Positions 55,500 through 63,753 of a DNA stretch of 64,000 nt are shown piece by piece. Under the pieces are notes generated by a model. That model had not been told where the DNA came from. It was given only the letters and a program-made list of their open reading frames with translations, and did not search any database. The translations under genes and the position numbers were made by a program. The stretch's first letter is position 1. Every line of letters starts with the position of its first letter. Source of the stretch: Lachnospiraceae bacterium (lineage in GTDB: Bacteria > Bacillota > Clostridia > Lachnospirales > Lachnospiraceae); the NCBI GenBank assembly GCA_021202075.1, contig JAJQDT010000128.1, forward strand, positions 19,804 through 83,803, written 5' to 3'.

Positions 55500-56285
55500 A
55501 TGGCTAAATTTGTAACGATTGGTGAGAGACTTTCCACCACCGCTCCGGCTGTAAACAAAGCGTTTACCGAAAGAGATCCGGAGCCGATTCTCAAAAGAGC
55601 GAAACAGCAGCTTGACGCGGGTGCGGTTTACCTTGATGTCAATATCGGACCGGCGGAATCAGATGGCGAAGATCTGATGAAGTGGGCGGTTCAGCTCCTT
55701 CAGAGCAACTTTGACAATGTTCCGCTTGCACTGGATACGTCCAACAAGAAGGCCATTGAGGCAGGTATTTCGGTATACAATCGCGCAAAGGGCAAGCCAA
55801 TCGTAAACTCTGCGGATGCGTCCGGCAGAATCGAGAATATTGACCTTGCGGCTGCAAATGACGCCATCGTCATCGCTCTTTGCAACGGCGAAGGAATCGC
55901 GAAGGATAACGACGAGCGTATGGGTTACTGCCAGATGCTTCTGGAGAGAGGCATGGAGCTTGGTATGGAGCCGACCGACATGTGGTTTGACCCGCTGTTC
56001 CTTGTTGTTAAGGGCATGCAGGACAAGCAGATGGAGATTCTTGAGTTCATCAAGATGCTCTCTGACATGGGCTTGAATTCCACCGGCGGACTTTCCAATA
56101 ACTCCAATGGTATGCCGAAGCACATCCGTCCGATCATGGATTCCGCTCTGGTAGCAATGTGCATGATGCAGGGCCTTACGTCCGCAATCGTGAATCCGAA
56201 TGACCTGCGCCTGATGGAGACCATCAAGTCTTGTGATGTCTTCAAGAGCAATACCCTGTACGCGGATTCTTATCTGGAAATCTGA
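55500..56285 (+). CDS. acsE: methyltetrahydrofolate:corrinoid/iron-sulfur protein methyltransferase AcsE
   Basis: Moves the methyl group of methyl-THF to Co(I) of the CFeSP. The 261-aa TIM-barrel pterin-binding protein shows VTIGERLSTTAPAVNKA, YLDVNIGPAESDGEDLM, LDTSNKKAIEAGI, NSADASGRIENI and GGLSNNSNGMPKHIRP, in family order, and has the normal length. AAAGGAG lies 8 nt before the ATG. It links the methyl branch (MetF/MetV, downstream) to the carbonyl branch. Confidence 0.96.
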   Translation: MAKFVTIGERLSTTAPAVNKAFTERDPEPILKRAKQQLDAGAVYLDVNIGPAESDGEDLMKWAVQLLQSNFDNVPLALDTSNKKAIEAGISVYNRAKGKPIVNSADASGRIENIDLAAANDAIVIALCNGEGIAKDNDERMGYCQMLLERGMELGMEPTDMWFDPLFLVVKGMQDKQMEILEFIKMLSDMGLNSTGGLSNNSNGMPKHIRPIMDSALVAMCMMQGLTSAIVNPNDLRLMETIKSCDVFKSNTLYADSYLEI

Positions 56286-56459
56286 TGCATCTGATTTTTC
56301 AGAATGCGCTCTCGGTAATTCGTTGATTTTGCGCAGTGAGATATATGGAGCAGCAGAGGTGCGGTCCTGGTTTTGAATGGGTATTTATCTTATGATGCCT
56401 GCATATAAACGGTTATGAATAAACTGGCAATACAACGGATAAGATAATGAGAACATCAT

Positions 56460-56570
56460 ATACCCGGGAAGTATACAACTGGTCACATCCGTTATGGGTG
56501 AAGGGGAGCTATTAGCAGCTTTTCTTCTATGCCATCGGATTCGGAACCGTCTGTATACTTATCCGGGTAT
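56460..56570. other. inverted repeat upstream of acsV
   Basis: ATACCCGGGAAGTATAC (56460-56476) pairs with GTATACTTATCCGGGTAT (56553-56570) with a single bulge, enclosing a 76-nt loop that itself can fold. It lies in the 353-bp acsE-acsV gap, which holds no gene. It may be an operator, a leader structure, or an inserted palindrome. Confidence 0.65.
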
Positions 56571-56637
56571 CTATGTATCATTCGAATTTATTAATAAACG
56601 AAGCATGCATTTCAATTAATATATGGAGAGAAAGCGT

Positions 56638-58638
56638 ATGTTCAAGGTTACTTTTAAGTTTGAAAACGGCAGCGAGACGGTAGGCTATGCGGTAGAGGGA
56701 GAGAGCCTTCTGGATGTGGCGAAAAAAATGAATGTCGCCATCGACGCGCCCTGTAATGGAAATGCAGCTTGCGGAAAATGCAGAGTAAAGCTCGCCGGCG
56801 GGGAGCTGGACACAAAAAAGACCAGCCACATCACCGACGAGGAGTTTGCGCAGGGGTGGAGGTTAGCCTGTGTGAGCAAAGTCAATGCGGATTGCGAGGT
56901 GCTGGTACCGGACATTGCCTCTGCATACCGCGGCCGGATGAAAGTGGCGGACTTAAGTTCGGCGGAAGAGATACATATTTTTGAACAAACAAAAGAGGAC
57001 ATGGCGGAAGCGGGAATTCATTTTGTAAATGATCTGAATGCCATTACGGTGACGATGGATGCGCCTTCTTTGGATGACACGATGCCGGACAATGAACGGC
57101 TCATCCGGGCGGTCGGGAATTCCTGCGGTGTGTCAAACGTCAGGCTGCCGTTTGCTGTGCTGCAGAAGCTGTCGGAAGTCCTGCGCAAAAGTGACTTTGA
57201 GGTAAAGTGCGTCATTCGACGGGTTAAAAATTATCAGGATCCGGCTGCGGCGGCGAGCGGTATGGGCACAGATGCACAGGCACAGTCAGACAGTGCCTGT
57301 GACAAAATTGAGGTTCTCGATATCCTTCCGGCTGCGGAAGAGGCGAAGGTCTGCGGACTGGCGGTCGACATCGGGACAACGACGGTGTCCGCTTTGATTA
57401 TTGATATGCTGACTGGTGAAATCCTCGCAAAGGCGTCCTCCGGCAATGGGCAGATCCGCTATGGCGCGGATGTCATCAACCGCATCATTGAGCAGCAGAA
57501 GGAGGGCGGTCGCGAGAAACTCCAGAAGGCAATTATTGAGGAGACCCTGAATCCGCTGATTCTTCAGATGTGTGGTTCCGCCGGAATCTTCCCGCAGTGT
57601 ATTTACCGCGCGGCGATTGCGGGCAATACGACGATGAACCACCTGCTGCTGGGCGTGGATGCCGATCCGGTGCGGATGGAGCCGTTTATTCCGACATTTT
57701 TTGAGACGAATTCGGTTTTCGCGCATGACCTGGGGCTGAACATCTATCCCCATGCCCGCATTATCATTTCTCCGAACATTGGAAGTTATGTGGGCGGCGA
57801 CATCACCGCGGGTACTCTTTCGAGCACCATCTGGAACAGAGAAGAGATGTCCCTGTTTATCGATCTAGGCACGAATGGAGAGCTGGTTTTCGGCAACTCT
57901 GACTTTATGATGAGCTGCGCCTGCTCGGCAGGTCCCGCATTTGAGGGTGGCGATATCAGCTGCGGGATGCGTGCGACGGACGGGGCAATTGAAGCGTGTG
58001 TGATCGATAAAGACACGATGGAACCGACCTTCACCATTGTCGGCGACGAGGGACAGAAGCCGGCAGGCCTGTGCGGATCCGGCATTATAGATGTAATCAG
58101 CGAGCTGTACCGCTGCGGGATCATCAGTCCGAAGGGAAAATTCATCCGAGAGGGCGCGCGTGTCCGTCATGACAAATATGGCATGGGCAGTTTTGTGCTG
58201 GAATACAAAGAAAACGCGGCGTCTGTGAAGGATATCGAGATCACGGAGGTTGATATTGACAGCTTCATCCGCGCGAAGGGCGCGATTTTCTCCGCCATCC
58301 GCGTCATGCTGCAGTCACTGGATTTCGATGTGTCCATGATTGATCATGTATACGTAGCGGGCGGCATCGGCAGCGGCATCAATATGCGCAACGCAGTGTC
58401 GATCGGCATGTTCCCGGATATCGAGATGGAGAAATTCACCTACATCGGCAATTCCTCTCTGTCTGGCGCGTACGCGATTCTCCTCTCAAACGAGGCGGAG
58501 GCAAAGGTATCCGAGGTCGCGCACAACATGACCTATCTGGAGCTCAGCAATGAGCCGACCTACATGGACGAATTCGTGGCGAGCTGTTTCCTCCCGCACA
58601 CAGATGCGGGGCTGTTTCCGTCGGTTAACTTGAAGTAA
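56638..58638 (+). CDS. acsV: corrinoid protein reductive activator AcsV (RACo)
   Basis: Uses ATP and a [2Fe-2S] cluster to reduce inactive Co(II) in CFeSP to Co(I). The 666-aa protein has an N-terminal ferredoxin-like domain (C39, C45, C48, C78), a linker and middle domain (about residues 95-225), and a C-terminal ASKHA ATPase with GLAVDIGTTTVSALII (about residue 240), AGNTTMNHLLLG, IDLGTNGELV and HVYVAGGIGSGIN. The start at ATG 56638 is chosen because GGAGAG lies 7 nt upstream; ATG 56623 lacks a site. Confidence 0.94.
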   Translation: MFKVTFKFENGSETVGYAVEGESLLDVAKKMNVAIDAPCNGNAACGKCRVKLAGGELDTKKTSHITDEEFAQGWRLACVSKVNADCEVLVPDIASAYRGRMKVADLSSAEEIHIFEQTKEDMAEAGIHFVNDLNAITVTMDAPSLDDTMPDNERLIRAVGNSCGVSNVRLPFAVLQKLSEVLRKSDFEVKCVIRRVKNYQDPAAAASGMGTDAQAQSDSACDKIEVLDILPAAEEAKVCGLAVDIGTTTVSALIIDMLTGEILAKASSGNGQIRYGADVINRIIEQQKEGGREKLQKAIIEETLNPLILQMCGSAGIFPQCIYRAAIAGNTTMNHLLLGVDADPVRMEPFIPTFFETNSVFAHDLGLNIYPHARIIISPNIGSYVGGDITAGTLSSTIWNREEMSLFIDLGTNGELVFGNSDFMMSCACSAGPAFEGGDISCGMRATDGAIEACVIDKDTMEPTFTIVGDEGQKPAGLCGSGIIDVISELYRCGIISPKGKFIREGARVRHDKYGMGSFVLEYKENAASVKDIEITEVDIDSFIRAKGAIFSAIRVMLQSLDFDVSMIDHVYVAGGIGSGINMRNAVSIGMFPDIEMEKFTYIGNSSLSGAYAILLSNEAEAKVSEVAHNMTYLELSNEPTYMDEFVASCFLPHTDAGLFPSVNLK

Positions 58639-58745
58639 AACACGGCTATATTTTCCAGCGGGCCGCATTCGCTGTCAGGCTCGCCGGAATACATTTATCT
58701 ATGTGTACCTTTGTCGGGTAATTTTCATTAAATAGAATGTTTATC

Positions 58746-58774
58746 TTGAAAATTTAGCCCTAAAGAGATACAAT
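58746..58774 (+). promoter_or_regulatory. internal promoter for the MetV-RnfC2/metV/metF unit
   Basis: TTGAAA (58746-58751), 17-bp spacer, TACAAT (58769-58774) within the 320-bp gap after acsV. The rest of the gap (58639-58958) has no gene or clear terminator. Confidence 0.6.
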
Positions 58775-58958
58775 AAACGCGAAAATTTGCTGTCAACTTT
58801 GAGGATGAAACCGTATTTATTCCGCTCATTTCATTCATTTATGGGACGGTATGAGTCGAATGCAAAGGCAGAATCCATTTCATCTGACAGCAGTTTGGCA
58901 AAGCGGGATACAGGCTTATGAATGCCGGCCGCTTTAAAACTAACAAGGAGGTGAGCGT

Positions 58959-61001
58959 TTGGAGGACTACACGAAATACAGGCTGAAGGGCAGTGACGAG
59001 CTGGCGCCGTATTTATCCGATACGGACAACCTGTTCGTGATTGCCTGCAACAAGTGCTTCAAGGAGTTCGCGACCGTGGAGGAGCCGGATCTGGCGGAGT
59101 TTGAGAAACTGGCTGCCGATCAGGGCAAGACCATCACGGGAAGCACGAGGGTTGACTTTTTGTGCAACAAAACGCAGACACAGAAAAAGCTGTGCGATGA
59201 GATGCCGGAGGGCACGGAAGCCATTTTTGTGGTCTCCTGTGGACTTGGTGTGCAGACGATTGCGGATCTGGCGCTGGAAGGCGGTGCGGATGGAAAGAGC
59301 ATCCCGGTTTATGCGGCTGCAGACTCGCTGAATTATACCGGCCATCACGGCATGGCTCTGACGGAAAAACGCTGCGACGCGTGCGCACAGTGCTATCTTA
59401 ATATCACCGGCGGCATCTGTCCGATCGTGGACTGCTCAAAGAGCCTGGTGAACGGCCAGTGCGGCGGTGCGAAGAACGGAAAATGTGAGGTTGACCCGAA
59501 TAAGGACTGCGCGTGGGAGAAAATCTACCAGAAGCTGGAAAAACAGGGCCGTCTGGAAGAATTCCTGAACCAGCCGGTGCAGCTTCGCGATTACTCGAAG
59601 ACGAACTTTAAGTTTGTAAATGACTATGTCAAATCCATCCGGGAAAAGAGACTGGATGGCTATTACGGCGGTGTTCACCCGCTTGAGCGTAAGGAAGCGA
59701 CGGAGCATCTTGCCCTGCAGACCTTCCCGGAGCCGGAGATTGTGGCGATTCCGCTCTCCATGCATGCCGGCGCGCCGGCGAATCCGGTCGTAGCGGTCGG
59801 AGATCATGTGAATGTCGGCCAGAAGACCGGCGAATCGGCGGGCTTTATCAGCAGTCCGGTGCATGCGAGTGTCAGCGGCACTGTGATCGCGATCGAGGAT
59901 CGCGGTCATGCGACCAGGGGTACCTGCCCGGCCGTTGTGATTCAGTCGGATGGAAAGGATACACTCGATCCATCAGTACAGCCGCACAAGTCCCTGGACG
60001 AGCTGACGCCGGATGAGATTATCGATATTGTGCGTGAGGCCGGGATTGTCGGCATGGGCGGCGCGGGATTCCCGACATCGGTGAAGCTGAAGCCGGCAAA
60101 GCCGGTTGACACGATCCTGCTCAATGGATGCGAGTGCGAGCCGCTTCTGACCGCGGATCATCGCGTTATGCTGGAGTTTGCGGATGATGTGATTTTCGGA
60201 CTTCGCGCGATTGTAAAGACCGTAGGCGCCGAAAAGGGCCTGATCGTCATTGAGGATAATAAGCCGGACGCGATCGAGCTTATGAAGGAGAAGACAGCTG
60301 CCTATGACAACCTGGATGTGGTGGTCGCAAAGACGAAATATCCGCAGGGCGCTGAGAAGATGCTGATCAAGTGCGTCATGAAACGCCAGGTGCCGAGCGG
60401 CGGACTCCCGGCGGATGTCGGCTGCGTGGTGAGCAACATCAGCACAACGAAGGCCATTTCCGACGCGATCCAGAAGGGCATGCCGCTGATCGAGCGTGTC
60501 GTGACCGTGACCGGGGAGCGCCTGAAGAATCCGGGCAACTTTATCGTAAAGATTGGTACGAACACAAAGGATCTGATTGACTACTGCGGCGGCGTCGCCG
60601 GGAAACCGAACCATGCGGCCGGGGAAACAAAGGGTTCTTCGGATGCAACGGATGCCGGATGCGAGATTACATATAAGGCGGGCGGCCCGATGATGGGCTT
60701 TGTTCTTTCCGACCTGAATGTGCCAATCATGAAGGGCTCGAACGGAATCATCGCTGTCGATACAGAGCATTCTGTTGAACAGCCGTGTATCAAGTGCGGC
60801 CGCTGCATGGATGTCTGTCCGATGGAGCTTTCTCCGCTGTATTTCGCGAAATACGCGGATGAAGAGAACTGGCAGGGGATGAAGGATCAGCATGTCATGG
60901 ACTGCGTGGAATGCCGCTGCTGCGAGTACATCTGCTCCTCGAAGATTCCGCTGGTCACGAAGATCAAAGCCGGAAAAACTGCAGTAAGGGGGATGAAGTG
61001 A
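58959..61001 (+). CDS. MetV-RnfC2 fusion of the methylene-THF reductase complex
   Basis: A 680-aa two-part protein. Residues 1-205 are a MetV-type (MTHFR C-terminal, Cys-rich zinc/iron) domain: CNKCFKEF, FLCNKTQTQ, VVSCGLGVQT and CDACAQCYLNITGGICP, closely similar to the next gene. Residues about 225-680 are RnfC-like: NADH/FMN-binding GMGGAGFPTSVKLKP, and two [4Fe-4S] sites C610/613/616/620 and C649/652/655/659. In Acetobacterium woodii the reductase is MetF-MetV-RnfC2 with RnfC2 as NADH module; here RnfC2 is fused to its own MetV copy. The start is a TTG at 58959 after AAGGAGGTGA. Confidence 0.88.
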   Translation: MEDYTKYRLKGSDELAPYLSDTDNLFVIACNKCFKEFATVEEPDLAEFEKLAADQGKTITGSTRVDFLCNKTQTQKKLCDEMPEGTEAIFVVSCGLGVQTIADLALEGGADGKSIPVYAAADSLNYTGHHGMALTEKRCDACAQCYLNITGGICPIVDCSKSLVNGQCGGAKNGKCEVDPNKDCAWEKIYQKLEKQGRLEEFLNQPVQLRDYSKTNFKFVNDYVKSIREKRLDGYYGGVHPLERKEATEHLALQTFPEPEIVAIPLSMHAGAPANPVVAVGDHVNVGQKTGESAGFISSPVHASVSGTVIAIEDRGHATRGTCPAVVIQSDGKDTLDPSVQPHKSLDELTPDEIIDIVREAGIVGMGGAGFPTSVKLKPAKPVDTILLNGCECEPLLTADHRVMLEFADDVIFGLRAIVKTVGAEKGLIVIEDNKPDAIELMKEKTAAYDNLDVVVAKTKYPQGAEKMLIKCVMKRQVPSGGLPADVGCVVSNISTTKAISDAIQKGMPLIERVVTVTGERLKNPGNFIVKIGTNTKDLIDYCGGVAGKPNHAAGETKGSSDATDAGCEITYKAGGPMMGFVLSDLNVPIMKGSNGIIAVDTEHSVEQPCIKCGRCMDVCPMELSPLYFAKYADEENWQGMKDQHVMDCVECRCCEYICSSKIPLVTKIKAGKTAVRGMK

Positions 61002-61002
61002 T

Positions 61003-61620
61003 ATGTTGATTACCGAATTGAAATCAAAAGAAACCATTCTCTCCCTGGCTGAGGGGAAAAAGGTATTTATCATCAACTGCCACGGCTGCAGGGAGGTTTA
61101 TTTTCCGCTTGAGGAGGCTGCGGCGCTTCAGGAAGAACTGATCGCGGCCGGCCAGGTGACTGGGATTATCACGACCGACTACATCTGCAATCGGGAAAAT
61201 CTGGAAGTGCGCCTGAACGGTCATCAGGAAGAAATCGATGCAGCTGACCTGGTGCTTGTATTTTCCTGCGGCGTTGGTGTACAGACGGTCGCAGCTTTCA
61301 TGGATGTGAAAACGGTCTGTGCGGCTTGCGATACCAGCCGGCTTCCGGGCTTCCAGGGTGTTACGCCGCTGGAATATGACTGCGGACAGTGCGGCGAGTG
61401 CTATCTGAACCTGACAGGCGGTATCTGTCCGATCACGGCCTGCTCTAAGAGCCTGGTCAACGGGCAGTGCGGCGGCGCAAAGAATGGAAAATGCGAAGTG
61501 GATCCCAATATGGATTGCGGCTGGGAGCGCATCTACCGTCGGCTGGAGAAGATCGGCCGTCTGGACGCGATGAAATGCCCGACCCAGATCCGCAATTTCG
61601 CGACTGATAAAGACATCTGA
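61003..61620 (+). CDS. metV: methylenetetrahydrofolate reductase subunit MetV
   Basis: A 205-aa partner of MetF. It has the Cys pattern NCHGCREVYF, YICNRENLE, VFSCGVGVQT, CGQCGECYLNLTGGICPITAC and GQCGGAKNGKCEV (in order), expected to bind [4Fe-4S] clusters or zinc and carry electrons to the MetF flavin. It begins 1 bp after the fusion gene's stop, so translation is coupled. It is the second MetV domain in this operon; the segment SKSLVNGQCGGAKNGKCEV is nearly identical in both, suggesting duplication. Confidence 0.92.
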   Translation: MLITELKSKETILSLAEGKKVFIINCHGCREVYFPLEEAAALQEELIAAGQVTGIITTDYICNRENLEVRLNGHQEEIDAADLVLVFSCGVGVQTVAAFMDVKTVCAACDTSRLPGFQGVTPLEYDCGQCGECYLNLTGGICPITACSKSLVNGQCGGAKNGKCEVDPNMDCGWERIYRRLEKIGRLDAMKCPTQIRNFATDKDI

Positions 61621-61758
61621 TACAAAAATCCATGGCGCAGCAGGAATTCCTGCGTCGATTGATTTAAATTCGATTGATATAAATTTTATTGATATAATTG
61701 ATATGCGCCGGTTTGTATCAGATGACAAAGCAAGACAAAGAATAAGGAGTGACATACA

Positions 61759-62640
61759 ATGAAAATCACAGAATTATTTGATCGCGGTGAGTTTGTAGTC
61801 ACCGCGGAGGTCGGCCCGCCAAAGGGATGCCACATCGAAAACGTGCTGGAGGAAGCGAAAACATATCTTGGCGGCATTTCCGCTGTCAACGTGACGGACA
61901 ATCAGTCGTCCGTTATGCGCCTCGGCTCCCTGGCGACCTGTAAGGCGTTAAAGGACGAGGGGCTGACACCGATTTTCCAGATTACCTGCCGTGACCGGAA
62001 CCGGATTGCGCTGCAGTCCGACCTGCTGAGTGCGGCGATGTTCGGCATTGAGAATGTGCTGCTTCTGACCGGTGACCATACGAAGCTCGGCGATCACCCG
62101 CAGGCAAAGCCGGTCTTTGATCTGGACTCCGTTTCCCTGATCCATACAGTGAAGCTGCTCGAAGAAGGCGTAGATCTTGGCGGCAACAAGCTGGTCGGCG
62201 AGCCGCCGAAATTCGCGAAAGGCGCGGTGGTCTCTCCGTGCAGCGATTCCGTGGACGCACAGCTTGCGAAGATGGAGCGCAAGGTAGCTGCGGGCGCGGA
62301 CTATTTCCAGACTCAGGCCGTTTACGAGCCGGAAAAATTCATCAAATTCATGGAAAAGGCAAAACAGTTTGGCAAGCCGGTACAGCTCGGTATCGTTATC
62401 CCGAAGTCAGCCGGTATGGCAAAGTACATGAACGACAACGTGGCGGGCATCCATGTGCCGCAGGAAATGCTCGATGAGCTCCGCGCGGACAAGGAGAAGA
62501 CCAAGGCCGGCATCACCGGCGTGGAGATTGCGGCCCGCATCATCAGAGAGTGCAGACCATACTGCCAGGGAGTTCATATCATGGCGATGGGCTGGGAATC
62601 TAAGGTACCGTCGTTGCTTGCGCAGGCCGGAGTTCGCTAG
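61759..62640 (+). CDS. metF: methylenetetrahydrofolate reductase MetF
   Basis: Reduces methylene-THF to methyl-THF, the last methyl-branch step before AcsE. The 293-aa FAD TIM-barrel protein has the family Glu in VVTAEVGPPKG (about residue 17), TDNQSSVMRLG, QITCRDRNRIALQSDLLSA in part, LLLTGDH and AGADYFQTQAVYEPEKF. It is the short acetogen form that depends on MetV. AAGGAGTGA precedes the ATG. The cluster terminator follows. Confidence 0.95.
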   Translation: MKITELFDRGEFVVTAEVGPPKGCHIENVLEEAKTYLGGISAVNVTDNQSSVMRLGSLATCKALKDEGLTPIFQITCRDRNRIALQSDLLSAAMFGIENVLLLTGDHTKLGDHPQAKPVFDLDSVSLIHTVKLLEEGVDLGGNKLVGEPPKFAKGAVVSPCSDSVDAQLAKMERKVAAGADYFQTQAVYEPEKFIKFMEKAKQFGKPVQLGIVIPKSAGMAKYMNDNVAGIHVPQEMLDELRADKEKTKAGITGVEIAARIIRECRPYCQGVHIMAMGWESKVPSLLAQAGVR

Positions 62641-62669
62641 GATTGTATGCTGAAGACATTATTGCAAAG

Positions 62670-62703
62670 AAAAAAGGGAACGAACATTTTCGTTCCCTTT
62701 TTT
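62670..62703 (+). terminator. terminator of the Wood-Ljungdahl cluster
   Basis: AAAAAGGGAACGA pairs with TCGTTCCCTTTTTT, an 11- to 13-bp stem with a T-run. Confidence 0.93.
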
Positions 62704-62852
62704 AAAGAAATAATGGATTTAAGATTATGTTATATCAGGGAATCATACTTTAAGAAGAATATGAAAGCTGAGTCTTTGTATAGAGAATCCAGTCTGATAA
62801 ATTTTATGGAAGAATCAGATCTATTGAAATGACAGGAAAGGAAAAAACTGGT

Positions 62853-63509
62853 ATGGAAGTGACATATGGCAAAGACAACAAAGAGCGTGTTCCGTTTGAA
62901 CACTATCTTGCGGAATATGAGAAAACAGATCCGCAGGAAATCTGCGCACGGACCGGGGCTCTATATAATAACGGGGGCGGATATTTTCAGGTAAAATTTC
63001 TTGGCGGGGAGTATCGAGTCGGATTTCCGGATTTTACGATCGCTCCGGTTTCGTCAGATTCTGATTCGAACGTAAAACAGTATTTTCCCCTCATGGAAAT
63101 CAGCGCGGCCCGTACGCTCGTGATCCGCTTTTTGCTGGAAGGCTGCAAGGCGGAAAGCACGGGGAAATTTCTGACCTATCGTGAGGTACCGTGGGGCGAG
63201 GTATACTATCGACAATTCAATGGCAGATGTATGATGCGGCTGGCGTATTCGTATGGCAACCGGATGGATGCATTTTCTCAGGCAATGGAGAAGCTGGGCG
63301 CACAGGCAATCAAGGCCGGAGATGCAGGGTATGAAATCGAGGTGTTTGACGGATACTTCATTCGATTTCAGCTCTGGGGCGGCGACGAGGAATTTCCGCC
63401 ATCCTCGCAGATCCTGTTCAGTGATAACTTTGCGGCGGCATTCCACGCGGAGGATCTTGTCGTTGCGTGCGATGTCATTATCAGTGCGATGAAGGCGGTA
63501 CAAGTATAG
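62853..63509 (+). CDS. DUF3786 domain protein
   Basis: A 218-aa soluble protein of the DUF3786 family: YFQVKFLGGEYRVGFPDF, VIRFLLEGCKAESTGKFLTYREVPWGEVYYRQF (in pieces), and FIRFQLWGGDEEFPPSSQILFSDNF. The family is found mostly in strict anaerobes, often near corrinoid or Wood-Ljungdahl genes; its function is not established. ATG 62853 is chosen because AGGAAAGGA lies about 10 nt upstream; an earlier ATG at 62829 has none. It lies 150 bp after the cluster terminator, so it may have its own promoter. Sequence between terminator and start is AT-rich. Confidence 0.85.
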   Translation: MEVTYGKDNKERVPFEHYLAEYEKTDPQEICARTGALYNNGGGYFQVKFLGGEYRVGFPDFTIAPVSSDSDSNVKQYFPLMEISAARTLVIRFLLEGCKAESTGKFLTYREVPWGEVYYRQFNGRCMMRLAYSYGNRMDAFSQAMEKLGAQAIKAGDAGYEIEVFDGYFIRFQLWGGDEEFPPSSQILFSDNFAAAFHAEDLVVACDVIISAMKAVQV

Positions 63510-63621
63510 TTTTTCGAATGCCCGGTTCCTGCCTGAAGGATTGTCTGGTGATGACTTGATTTGTCTGTTTTTTTTCATAAAAAGCATGGCTGATTTATGT
63601 GACGCGTTACCGACATTTTCC

Positions 63622-63651
63622 TTGACAATTCTTGCTGAGGCAGATTATAAT
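63622..63651 (+). promoter_or_regulatory. strong promoter leading into a gene-free structured region
   Basis: TTGACA (63622-63627), 18-bp spacer, TATAAT (63646-63651). No coding frame follows within the window, so the transcript, at least 340 nt, is probably non-coding or a long leader. Confidence 0.75.
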
Positions 63652-63753
63652 TTTGCTGGTAAATATGTAGAGCCGCGCCAATAGAAACTATATATTGTGC
63701 AATGGCGTGGTACCGTCTTTTGATTTCTAATGGAAACAAGGACACCTAGTACA

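Noticed and set aside
62647..62832. 61-codon frame after metF
   Set aside because: It runs through the strong cluster terminator and has no ribosome site.
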